Origin: Bacteroides clarus YIT 12056
GTDB taxonomy: Bacteria; Bacteroidota; Bacteroidia; Bacteroidales; Bacteroidaceae
Assembly (NCBI RefSeq): GCF_900129655.1
Contig: NZ_FQWK01000005.1
Coordinates: 419,433 to 483,432, forward strand
Direction of reading: 5' to 3'
DNA length: 64,000 nt
The first letter of the stretch is position 1, and every line of letters starts with the position of its first letter. The notes beneath the pieces are model-generated. The model was not told where the DNA came from. It did not search any database and was given only the letters and a program-made list of their open reading frames with translations. The position numbers and the translations under genes are program-made. Below are positions 40,988-49,345 of this stretch, in pieces.

Positions 40988-42480
40988 AGAATGTCTACCA
41001 TGTCGGTTCGGGCGAACTGACTTTCGACCTTATCGAACGCATCATCAACGAGAACCTGAAACTCGAGTTGGCTCCCGAGGCCAAAGAGCGCATACAGAAA
41101 TGCCGCGACTACCTGGATAAGAAAACGGCCGAGTCCGCAGAACCTCTGTACGGCATAACCACCGGGTTCGGCTCCTTGTGCAGCAAAAACATCTCACAGG
41201 ATGAGCTGGGCACTTTGCAGGAAAACCTCATCAAAAGCCATGCTTGCAGCGTGGGTGAAGAAATCCGTCCGGTCATCATCAAACTGATGATGTTGCTCAA
41301 GGCGCATGCACTGTCTTTGGGGCATAGCGGTGTGCAGGTCATTACCGTGCAGCGCATCCTCGACTTTTTCAATAACGACGTGATGCCTATCGTCTATGAC
41401 CGCGGCTCGCTCGGAGCTTCGGGCGACCTTGCGCCGCTTGCCAATCTTTTCCTGCCCCTTATCGGTGTGGGCGATGTGTACTACAAAGGCCGGAAGCGCG
41501 AAGCGATCAGCGTACTCGATGAATTCGGCTGGGAACCCGTCAAGCTGATGAGCAAAGAGGGACTTGCCCTGTTGAACGGTACGCAATTCATGAGCGCCAA
41601 CGGTGTCTTTGCCATTCTTAAAGCCTTCCGCCTCTCCAAGAAAGCCGACTTAATAGCCGCTCTTTCGTTGGAAGCCTTTGACGGCCGTATCGACCCTTTC
41701 ATGGATTGCATCCAGCAAATTCGTCCCCATAAAGGACAAATCGAGACGGGAGAGAACTTCCGCAAACTCTTGGAAGGCAGCGAACTCATAGCCCGTCCCG
41801 GCAAGCATGTGCAAGACCCGTATTCTTTCCGTTGCATTCCTCAGGTGCATGGGGCGACAAAAGATGCCATCCGCTATGTCTCCTCAGTCTTGTTAACGGA
41901 AATTAATTCCGTAACGGACAACCCCACCATCTTCCCCGACGAAGACCGTATCATTTCGGGTGGAAACTTCCACGGCCAGCCGTTGGCTATTTCGTATGAT
42001 TTTTTGGGCATCGCCCTTGCCGAGTTGGGGAATATTTCCGAACGCCGTATCGCTCAGCTTATCATGGGACTGCGCGGACTGCCGGAATTCCTGGTTGCCA
42101 ACCCCGGTTTGAACTCGGGATTTATGATTCCCCAATATGCCGCCGCTTCTATGGTAAGTCAGAACAAAATGTACTGTTATGCCGCCAGCAGCGATTCCAT
42201 CGTCTCCAGCAACGGACAAGAAGACCATGTAAGCATGGGTGCCAATGCCGCCACGAAGCTCTATCGCATCATGGACAACCTGGAGCACATCCTTTCCATC
42301 GAACTGATGAATGCCGCGCAGGGCATCGACTTCCGCCGTCCGCAAAAAACTTCACCCGTTTTGGAACGTTTCCTGCACGAATACCGCAAGGAAGTTCCTT
42401 TCGTGAAAGACGACATTGTAATGTATAAAGAAATTCATAAAACTGTGGCGTTCCTCAGTCGGACTAAGTTCGATTATTAG
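40984..42480 (+). CDS. hutH: Histidine ammonia-lyase
   Basis: A 498-residue enzyme (EC 4.3.1.3) that deaminates histidine to urocanate, the first step of the pathway. The self-forming MIO cofactor triad is Ala145-Ser146-Gly147 in DRGSLGASGDLAPLA. The catalytic tyrosine loop YGITTGFGSLCSK and the SSNGQEDHVSMGAN segment are also present. It is the last gene of the hut operon although it acts first. Confidence 0.97.
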   Translation: MKNVYHVGSGELTFDLIERIINENLKLELAPEAKERIQKCRDYLDKKTAESAEPLYGITTGFGSLCSKNISQDELGTLQENLIKSHACSVGEEIRPVIIKLMMLLKAHALSLGHSGVQVITVQRILDFFNNDVMPIVYDRGSLGASGDLAPLANLFLPLIGVGDVYYKGRKREAISVLDEFGWEPVKLMSKEGLALLNGTQFMSANGVFAILKAFRLSKKADLIAALSLEAFDGRIDPFMDCIQQIRPHKGQIETGENFRKLLEGSELIARPGKHVQDPYSFRCIPQVHGATKDAIRYVSSVLLTEINSVTDNPTIFPDEDRIISGGNFHGQPLAISYDFLGIALAELGNISERRIAQLIMGLRGLPEFLVANPGLNSGFMIPQYAAASMVSQNKMYCYAASSDSIVSSNGQEDHVSMGANAATKLYRIMDNLEHILSIELMNAAQGIDFRRPQKTSPVLERFLHEYRKEVPFVKDDIVMYKEIHKTVAFLSRTKFDY

Positions 42481-42534
42481 GAATCTTCCCAATAAATCTG
42501 CCATAACCCTAATTTTTATTAATCGTTTAACAAA

Positions 42535-42572
42535 AGAAAGAAAACTTAATTGGTGAATTGAGTTTTCTTTCT
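42535..42572. promoter_or_regulatory. 38-bp palindrome over the tetR-efflux promoter
   Basis: The arms 42535-42551 (AGAAAGAAAACTTAATT) and 42556-42572 (AATTGAGTTTTCTTTCT) match at 16 of 17 positions around GGTG. The palindrome covers the -33 element and the -33/-7 spacer of the tetR promoter, the classical position for a repressor operator. Its AT-rich stem could also act as a weak terminator for hutH. Confidence 0.65.
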
Positions 42573-42579
42573 ATATTTG
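42550..42579 (+). promoter_or_regulatory. Promoter of the tetR-RND efflux operon
   Basis: TTG (42550-42552) and TATATTTG (42572-42579) are separated by 19 bp, a full Bacteroides promoter. It leaves a leader of about 50 nt before the TetR start. Confidence 0.75.
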
Positions 42580-42636
42580 CTTCGTTTTATTCCGAAAATG
42601 AATAAAAAGAGTTTTTGAACTTTAAAAGGAAGAGAA

Positions 42637-43305
42637 ATGAGCGAATATACCAAGCACCTTACTCCCCGCCCTGAATTGAGGGAACGGATTATTGAGACTG
42701 CGGTGGAAGCTTTTTCTGCGCACGGTATTAAAAGTATTACAATGGATGATATTGCGACTTCATTGGGTATTTCCAAACGTACCCTTTATGAAGTTTTTTC
42801 TGACAAGGAAACCTTGTTGGAGGAGTGCATTCTGAAAGGTCAGAAAGAAGGGGATGAGTTTCTGAGAAATGTGCTTGCCACATCCGAAAACGTATTGGAA
42901 GTACTGCTGAAATGCTACCAACGCAGTATCGAGCAGTTCCATGCCACCAACAAGAAGTTTTTTGAGGACATCAAGAAGTACCCCAAAGCTTATGAGCTGA
43001 TGACGAACCGACACAACCAGGACTCGGAAGAGACGGTAAATTTCTTTAAAGAAGGCGTGAAGCAAGGCATCTTCCGCGATGATGTGAATTTTGCCATCAT
43101 CAACCTGTTGGTAAGGGAGCAGATTGATGTGTTGATGAATACGGACATTTGCAAAGAATATTCTTTCCTTGAAGTTTACGAATCCATCATGTTCACTTTC
43201 CTGCGGGGAATCTCTACGGAGAAAGGCGCGCATGAGTTGGAGGTGTTTATCCGGGAATACCGAAAAAAGACAATCACCGGAAATAACGAGACAGAGAACG
43301 ATTAG
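42637..43305 (+). CDS. TetR/AcrR family transcriptional regulator
   Basis: A 222-residue regulator. The N-terminal helix-turn-helix is ITMDDIATSLGISKRTLYEV (about residues 29-48), followed by FSDKETLLEECI. The C-terminal part (about 70-200) is the ligand-sensing domain and is not diagnostic. It directly precedes a TolC-adaptor-RND operon (18-bp gap), so it probably represses the pump and itself through the palindrome over its promoter. The inducer is unknown. Confidence 0.88.
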   Translation: MSEYTKHLTPRPELRERIIETAVEAFSAHGIKSITMDDIATSLGISKRTLYEVFSDKETLLEECILKGQKEGDEFLRNVLATSENVLEVLLKCYQRSIEQFHATNKKFFEDIKKYPKAYELMTNRHNQDSEETVNFFKEGVKQGIFRDDVNFAIINLLVREQIDVLMNTDICKEYSFLEVYESIMFTFLRGISTEKGAHELEVFIREYRKKTITGNNETEND

Positions 43306-43323
43306 AAAACGATTAATTGCTTT

Positions 43324-44685
43324 ATGAAGATGCAGAGATTTTTTGAGGGTAAGAAATGGATGTTGGCTGTTGCCATACTATTGGCGGGCGGCTATACACG
43401 AGCACAAGGGACGCAAGATACCTTGACCCTGAACCTTGACAAAGCCTTGGAGATTGCTTTGAGCGACAATCCCACCATTAAAGTGGCGGAAGAGGAGATT
43501 GCTCTCAAGAAAGTAAGCCATAAAGAGGCTTGGCAAAACTTATTGCCGGAAGCAAGTATTTCGGGCACGATGAGCCATACCATTACGGCGCCGCAGTTCA
43601 GTATCGGCGACCAGACCGTGAAGATGGGTAAGGATAAGGCGAATACCGCTACCGGGACGTTGAATATCAGTCTGCCTTTGTTTGCTCCGGCTGTGTATCG
43701 GGCCATGTCGATGACAAAGACGGATATAGAACTGGCTGTGGAGAAGTCGCGGGCTTCCAAGCAAGACCTGGTGAATCAGGTGACCAAGGCCTATTACCAG
43801 TTGATGCTGACCCAGGACTCATACGATGTGTTGCAGAAAAGCTATAAACTGGCGGAAGACAATTATAACATCGTCAATGCCAAGTATCGGCAGGGTACTG
43901 TCAGCGAATTCGATAAGATTACCGCCGAGGTGCAGATGCGCAGCGTGAAACCGAGTGTCATCTCTGCCGGGAATGCCGTGACGCTTTCCAAACTGCAGCT
44001 TAAAGTGCTGATGGGCATTACCGCCGATGTGGATATTAAGATTGACGATAGTCTGGCGGCCTATGAGGGAGTGGTGTTTGCCAACCAGCTGGACAATACG
44101 GTTCACGAGGGTTTGGTGAACAATACTACCATGAAGCAGTTGGAGTTGAATCGCCTGATGCTTCAGAAGAACATCAAGTCGCTGCGCACCAACTTCATGC
44201 CGACGTTGGGTCTGGGCTATTCGTATCAATATCAGTCCATGAATAACGACAGTTGGAATGTCTTTAATTATAACTATGGAAGCAGTTCTTCTCTGGTATT
44301 CAGCCTGAGCATTCCTTTATATAAGGCAAGTAACTTCACGAAGCTGAAGTCCAATCGCATTCAGATGCGCCAGTTAGACCAGAACCGTCTGGACACGGAA
44401 CGTAAGCTGAATATGCAGATTACGAGCTATCAGGATAATATGTCGGCCAGTTCCGAGCAGGTATCCAGCAACAAAGAAAATGTGATGCAGGCCGAAAAGG
44501 CGGTGCAGATTGCCGGTAAACGCTACGAGGTAGGTAAGGGAACCGTGCTCGAGCTGAATACCTCGCAAGTGCAGCTCACCGAAGCGGAACTTACTTACAA
44601 CCAATCCATATACGATTATCTGGTGGCTAAGGCCGACCTCGACCAGGTGTTGGGAAGAGACTACATCATCAAAAATCAGAAATAA
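43324..44685 (+). CDS. TolC family outer membrane efflux protein
   Basis: A 453-residue outer-membrane channel. A signal peptide (about residues 1-27, ending YTRA) is followed by two repeated helical/beta OEP domains, including LNLDKALEIALSDNPTIKVA and, near the C-terminus, RYEVGKGTVLELNTSQVQLT. It trimerises to give the exit duct of the pump encoded by the next two genes. ATG 43324 or 43330 could be the start. Confidence 0.92.
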   Translation: MKMQRFFEGKKWMLAVAILLAGGYTRAQGTQDTLTLNLDKALEIALSDNPTIKVAEEEIALKKVSHKEAWQNLLPEASISGTMSHTITAPQFSIGDQTVKMGKDKANTATGTLNISLPLFAPAVYRAMSMTKTDIELAVEKSRASKQDLVNQVTKAYYQLMLTQDSYDVLQKSYKLAEDNYNIVNAKYRQGTVSEFDKITAEVQMRSVKPSVISAGNAVTLSKLQLKVLMGITADVDIKIDDSLAAYEGVVFANQLDNTVHEGLVNNTTMKQLELNRLMLQKNIKSLRTNFMPTLGLGYSYQYQSMNNDSWNVFNYNYGSSSSLVFSLSIPLYKASNFTKLKSNRIQMRQLDQNRLDTERKLNMQITSYQDNMSASSEQVSSNKENVMQAEKAVQIAGKRYEVGKGTVLELNTSQVQLTEAELTYNQSIYDYLVAKADLDQVLGRDYIIKNQK

Positions 44686-44700
44686 AATAAGAACAACGAT

Positions 44701-45717
44701 ATGAAAAAAAGTTTTCAATTGATTGCCCTGCTTGCAGTAGCACTGTTGGGCGCTTGCAGCGGCGGAAAGGACAAAGCTGTTGCTGAACAGGTGGATGAAA
44801 AGCCGAGAGTGAAGCTGGCGGATGTAAAAGCGCGTCCGGTAGAGCAGATTCATGAGTACACAGCTACCGTAGAAGCAGAGGTAAAGAACAATATAGCCCC
44901 TTCCTCCCCGGTGCGTATCGACAGAATATTGGTGGAAGTGGGCGACCGCGTATCCAAAGGCCAGAAGCTGGTCAGCATGGATGAGGCGAACCTGAAACAA
45001 ACCAAGTTCCAGCTGGACAACCAGGAGATTGAGTTCAAACGTATGGACGAGCTGTACAAAGTAGGCGGCGCGTCCAAGTCGGAATGGGATGCGGCCAAAA
45101 TGGCTTTGGATATCAAGGAAACGGCGTACCGCAACCTGCTGGAAAATACTTCGCTGCTCAGCCCGATAAACGGTGTCGTAACAGCCCGCAACTATGACAG
45201 CGGCGACATGTACAGCGGCGGCGAACCGGTATTGGTGGTGGAACAGATTACTCCGGTGAAGTTGCTCATCAACGTGTCCGAAACCTACTTCACCCAAGTC
45301 AGGAAAGGCGCTCCGGTAGCGGTGAAGCTGGATGTCTACGGTGACGAACCCTTTGAAGGCTATATCAGTCTGGTTTATCCTACGGTAGACCCGAACACCC
45401 GTACTTTCCCCGTAGAGATTAAACTCGCCAATAAAGACCGGCGCGTACGTCCGGGAATGTTTGCCCGCGCCACGCTTAATTTCGGTACCAAAGACAATGT
45501 AGTTGTACCCGATTTGGCTATCGTGAAGCAATCCGGCTCCGGCGACCGCTATGTATATGTGTACAAAGACGGTAAGGTTACTTACAACAAGGTGGAACTC
45601 GGCCGCCGCATGGGTGCTGAATACGAGCTGGTTTCCGGCGTGCCCGATAATTCACGGGTAGTTATAGCCGGGCAGACCAAGCTGGTCAACGGTATGGAAG
45701 TAGAGGTGGAAAAATAA
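44701..45717 (+). CDS. RND efflux periplasmic adaptor (membrane fusion lipoprotein)
   Basis: A 338-residue adaptor. The N-terminus is a lipoprotein signal with lipobox LGAC (Cys19), so it is likely tethered to the inner membrane. A biotinyl-lipoyl-like fold (APSSPVRIDRILVEVGDRVS), a helical hairpin and beta-barrel (TYFTQVRKGAPVAVKL) follow, ending with VIAGQTKLVNGMEVEVEK. It links the RND permease to TolC. An ATTCTTAATTC-type repeat occupies the gap before the permease. Confidence 0.93.
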   Translation: MKKSFQLIALLAVALLGACSGGKDKAVAEQVDEKPRVKLADVKARPVEQIHEYTATVEAEVKNNIAPSSPVRIDRILVEVGDRVSKGQKLVSMDEANLKQTKFQLDNQEIEFKRMDELYKVGGASKSEWDAAKMALDIKETAYRNLLENTSLLSPINGVVTARNYDSGDMYSGGEPVLVVEQITPVKLLINVSETYFTQVRKGAPVAVKLDVYGDEPFEGYISLVYPTVDPNTRTFPVEIKLANKDRRVRPGMFARATLNFGTKDNVVVPDLAIVKQSGSGDRYVYVYKDGKVTYNKVELGRRMGAEYELVSGVPDNSRVVIAGQTKLVNGMEVEVEK

Positions 45718-45750
45718 TTCTTCATTCATCATTCTTAATTCTTAATTAAA
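45716..45750. repeat. ATTCTTCATTC / ATTCTTAATTC intergenic repeat
   Basis: A short AT-rich tandem block between the adaptor and the RND permease, related to the repeats at 5.44 and 38.04 kb. A partial hairpin is possible. Confidence 0.5.
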
Positions 45751-45756
45751 AAGAGT

Positions 45757-48700
45757 ATGAGTTTATACGAAGGTGCGGTTAAGAAACCGATTATGACTTC
45801 GCTCTGCTTCCTGGCAGTGGTGATATTTGGTCTGTTTTCTTTGTCAAAGTTGCCTATCGACTTGTATCCGGACATTGATACGAACACGATTATGGTAATG
45901 ACGGCCTATCCGGGAGCGAGTGCTTCGGATATTGAGAACAACGTGACCCGTCCGTTGGAAAATGTTTTGAACTCTGTCAGCGATTTGAAGCACATCACTT
46001 CCCGTTCTTCGGAGAATATGTCGTTGATTACGCTGGAGTTTGAGTTCGGCAATGATATCGACGTGCTGACAAACGATGTGCGCGACAAGCTGGATATGGT
46101 AAGTTCCGAACTTCCCGATGATGCGGAAAATCCCATCATCTTCAAGTTCAGCACGGATATGATTCCTATCGTGCTGCTGTCCGTACAGGCCAACGAGAGC
46201 CAGTCGGCGCTTTATAAGATTCTGGACGACCGTGTGGTAAATCCTTTGGCGCGTATTCCCGGTGTGGGTACGGTGTCCATCAGTGGTGCGCCGCAACGTG
46301 AAATCCAGGTGTATTGCGACCCTTACAAGCTGGAAGCGTACAATCTGAGCATCGAAACCATCAGTTCCATAATCGGGGCGGAGAACAAGAACATACCGGG
46401 CGGTAACTTCGACATCGGTAACGAAACCTATTCGTTGCGTGTGGAAGGTGAGTTCGACGACTCCCGTCAGTTGGCGGATGTGGTTGTAGGCACATACAAT
46501 GGCGCTACGGTCTATCTGCGCGATGTTGCTCGGATTGTGGATACCGTGGAAGAGCGTGCGCAGGAAACCTACAACAACGGTGTGCAGGGCGCTATGATTG
46601 TCGTTCAGAAGCAGTCGGGCGCCAATTCCGTGGAAATCTCTAAGAAAGTGCAGGACGCGCTGCCCCGCTTGCAGAAGAACTTGCCGAGCGACGTGAAGCT
46701 GGGCGTCATAGTCGATACGTCCGAGAATATCCTGAATACAATCGACAGTTTGACGGAAACGGTACTGTATGCCTTGCTGTTCGTTGTCATCGTGGTGTTC
46801 CTGTTCTTGGGACGCTGGCGTGCCACGCTGATTATCTGTATTACGATTCCGCTCTCTCTGATTGCTTCGTTCATATACCTTGCCATTTCGGGGAATACGA
46901 TTAATATCATTTCGCTTTCGTCACTCTCCATAGCCATCGGTATGGTGGTGGACGATGCCATTGTGGTGTTGGAGAACGTCACGACACACATCGAGCGCGG
47001 TTCCGATCCCAAGCAGGCGTCCGTTCACGGTACGAACGAGGTGGCGATTTCCGTAATCGCTTCTACGCTGACGATGATTGCCGTGTTCTTCCCGCTGACG
47101 ATGGTTACCGGTATGTCCGGCGTGCTGTTCAAACAGTTGGGCTGGATGATGTGCGCCATTATGTTCGTCTCCACCGTTGCGGCCCTGACGCTTACGCCGA
47201 TGCTCTGTTCGCAGTTGCTGCGTTTGCAGCGTAAGCAGTCCAAGGTGTTCCGGATATTCTTCGGACCGATAGAGCGTACGCTGGACGGCTTGGACAACTG
47301 GTACGCACGTATGTTGAACTGGGCGGTGCGTCACCGTATGTCGGTACTTCTCGGTTGCGTGGTATTCTTCATCTTGAGTTTGTTCTGCGCAAAGTCCATC
47401 GGTACCGAGTTCTTCCCGGCGCAGGACAACGCGCGTATTGCCGTACAGCTGGAGTTGCCCATCGGTACCCGTAAAGAGGTGGCGCAGGAAGTTTCGGAGA
47501 AGCTGACCAACCAATGGCTGCAAAAGTATAAAGGCGTCATGAAGATATGTAACTATACCGTGGGACAGGCCGACTCGGATAATACCTGGGCTTCCATGCA
47601 GGACAACGGTTCGCATATCATCTCCTTTAATATCAGCTTGGTAGACCCGGGCGACCGTGACGTGACGCTGGAAGCCGTCTGCGACGAGATGCGCGAGGAC
47701 CTGAAAGCTTATCCTGAGTTCAGCAAGGCGCAGGTAATCCTCGGCGGCAGCAATACGGGTATGTCTGCCCAGGCATCCGCCGACTTCGAGGTCTACGGTT
47801 ACAGCATGGAGGAGACCGATAGCGTTGCCGCCCGTCTGAAACGTGAGCTGCTGAATGTGAAAGGCGTGTCCGAAGTCAACATCAGCCGTAGCGATTACCA
47901 GCCCGAATACCAGGTTGACTTCGACCGCGAGAAGCTGGCGCTTCACGGACTGAACCTGTCTACCGCCGCTACCTACCTGCGTAACCGTATCAATGGCGCG
48001 ACAGCTTCCAAATATCGTGAGGACGGTGACGAATACGACATCAAAGTGCGTTATGCCCCCGAATTCCGTACCAGCCTCGAGAGTATTGAAAACATTCTGG
48101 TGTACAATGCCAAGGGTGAAGGTATCCGCATCAAAGACCTCGGAACGGTCGTGGAACGCTTTGCTCCGCCTACCATCGAGCGTAAAGACCGCGAGCGTAT
48201 CGTGACGGTATCCGCCGTTATTTCCGGCGCTCCGCTGGGCGACGTGGTGGCTGCGGGTAATACCATCATAGATAAGATAGAGAAACCGTCCGACATCACC
48301 ATTCAGATATCGGGTTCTTACGAAGACCAGCAGGATTCGTTCCGCGATTTGGGAACATTGGGCGTGTTGATAATCATTCTTGTGTTCATCGTAATGGCCG
48401 CCCAGTTCGAGTCGCTGACCTATCCGTTCATCCTTATCCTCTCGGTTCCGTTCGCCATGAGCGGTGTGCTGATGGCGCTGTTCATCACCAATACCACGCT
48501 GAGTGTGATGAGCTTGCTGGGTAGCATCATGTTGATAGGTATTGTGGTGAAGAACGGTATCGTGCTCATCGACTATACGATTCTCTGCCGTGAGCGCGGA
48601 CAGTCGGTGCTGAATGCGGTGGTTACGGCGGGCAAGAGCCGTCTCCGTCCGGTGTTGATGACGACCATGACTACCATTCTCGGTATGATTCCGATGGCTG

Positions 48701-48903
48701 TCAGTACCGGTCAGGGTTCTGAGATGTGGAGTCCGATGGCGATTGCCGTAATCGGCGGTCTGACGATTTCTACCATCCTGACGTTGATTTATGTGCCCAC
48801 CATGTACTGTATCTTCGGTGGTGTCGGCATCAAACGTCAGCGTCGCAAGATGCAGAAGCAGCTGAACGCTTACTTTGAAGAACAGAAACAGACTAATAAT
48901 TAA
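45757..48903 (+). CDS. RND family efflux permease (HAE1/AcrB type)
   Basis: A 1048-residue proton-driven inner-membrane transporter with 12 predicted helices and two large periplasmic loops. The proton-relay aspartates lie in GMVVDDAIVVLENV (helix 4), and the second half has FVIMAAQFESLTYPFIL-like and GIVVKNGIVLIDYT motifs. With the preceding TolC and adaptor it completes a tripartite pump. The arrangement TolC-adaptor-RND plus a small PG0541-like gene resembles the xepCAB locus of Porphyromonas gingivalis (recalled). The substrate is not known. Confidence 0.95.
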   Translation: MSLYEGAVKKPIMTSLCFLAVVIFGLFSLSKLPIDLYPDIDTNTIMVMTAYPGASASDIENNVTRPLENVLNSVSDLKHITSRSSENMSLITLEFEFGNDIDVLTNDVRDKLDMVSSELPDDAENPIIFKFSTDMIPIVLLSVQANESQSALYKILDDRVVNPLARIPGVGTVSISGAPQREIQVYCDPYKLEAYNLSIETISSIIGAENKNIPGGNFDIGNETYSLRVEGEFDDSRQLADVVVGTYNGATVYLRDVARIVDTVEERAQETYNNGVQGAMIVVQKQSGANSVEISKKVQDALPRLQKNLPSDVKLGVIVDTSENILNTIDSLTETVLYALLFVVIVVFLFLGRWRATLIICITIPLSLIASFIYLAISGNTINIISLSSLSIAIGMVVDDAIVVLENVTTHIERGSDPKQASVHGTNEVAISVIASTLTMIAVFFPLTMVTGMSGVLFKQLGWMMCAIMFVSTVAALTLTPMLCSQLLRLQRKQSKVFRIFFGPIERTLDGLDNWYARMLNWAVRHRMSVLLGCVVFFILSLFCAKSIGTEFFPAQDNARIAVQLELPIGTRKEVAQEVSEKLTNQWLQKYKGVMKICNYTVGQADSDNTWASMQDNGSHIISFNISLVDPGDRDVTLEAVCDEMREDLKAYPEFSKAQVILGGSNTGMSAQASADFEVYGYSMEETDSVAARLKRELLNVKGVSEVNISRSDYQPEYQVDFDREKLALHGLNLSTAATYLRNRINGATASKYREDGDEYDIKVRYAPEFRTSLESIENILVYNAKGEGIRIKDLGTVVERFAPPTIERKDRERIVTVSAVISGAPLGDVVAAGNTIIDKIEKPSDITIQISGSYEDQQDSFRDLGTLGVLIIILVFIVMAAQFESLTYPFILILSVPFAMSGVLMALFITNTTLSVMSLLGSIMLIGIVVKNGIVLIDYTILCRERGQSVLNAVVTAGKSRLRPVLMTTMTTILGMIPMAVSTGQGSEMWSPMAIAVIGGLTISTILTLIYVPTMYCIFGGVGIKRQRRKMQKQLNAYFEEQKQTNN

Positions 48904-48927
48904 CAGCAGATATTTAACAGTTGAATA

Positions 48928-49221
48928 ATGAAATCAGTATTAATCACATTCGATCAAGCATATTACGAGCGCATTATCGCTACGCTCGACAGGCTGAATT
49001 GCCGGGGCTTCACTTATTGGGAGCAGGTTCGCGGACGCGGTTCCAAAACCGGAGACCCTCATTACGGCAGCCATGCCTGGCCTTCCATGTGTTCCGCCAT
49101 TCTTACAATGGTGGAAGACGGAAAGGTGGACTCCCTGCTGGAAGTCCTTCACAACATGGATAAGCAAACCGAGCAATTAGGGCTTCGGGCATTTGTCTGG
49201 AACATAGAGAAGACCATCTGA
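48928..49221 (+). CDS. PG0541-like transporter-associated small protein
   Basis: A 97-residue soluble protein: MKSVLITFDQAYYERIIATL, RGFTYWEQVRGRGSKTGDPH and HNMDKQTEQLGLRAFVWNIE. The size and alternating strand/helix pattern suggest a PII-like (ferredoxin-like) fold, which is an inference. It is recalled as the PG0541 family, found after RND permeases in Bacteroidetes. It lies 24 bp after the permease and ends before a terminator, so it is the last gene of the tetR-efflux unit. A regulatory or trimer-binding role on the pump is possible but undemonstrated. Confidence 0.75.
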   Translation: MKSVLITFDQAYYERIIATLDRLNCRGFTYWEQVRGRGSKTGDPHYGSHAWPSMCSAILTMVEDGKVDSLLEVLHNMDKQTEQLGLRAFVWNIEKTI

Positions 49222-49245
49222 GGTTTTCCGTGGCATGAACGGCAG

Positions 49246-49292
49246 TTATCCTCATGGGAAAAAGATATTTCCCGTGAGGATAATTCTTTTTT
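49246..49292 (+). terminator. Terminator of the first efflux operon
   Basis: TTATCCTCATGGGAAA (49246-49261) pairs with TTTCCCGTGAGGATAA (49268-49283) apart from one mismatch or wobble, then TTCTTTTTT. This is one of the strongest terminators in the window. Confidence 0.88.
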
Positions 49293-49323
49293 GCGGGAAG
49301 ATATTTATTTTCATCCGATTCTC

Positions 49324-49331
49324 TATCTTTG
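49324..49331 (+). promoter_or_regulatory. TATCTTTG -7 box for the SGNH-SGNH-MBOAT operon
   Basis: It matches TAnnTTTG and lies 15 bp before the chosen ATG 49346, so the leader is very short. The -33 element is not clear. Confidence 0.55.
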
Positions 49332-49345
49332 CGCCCGGATTGGTT

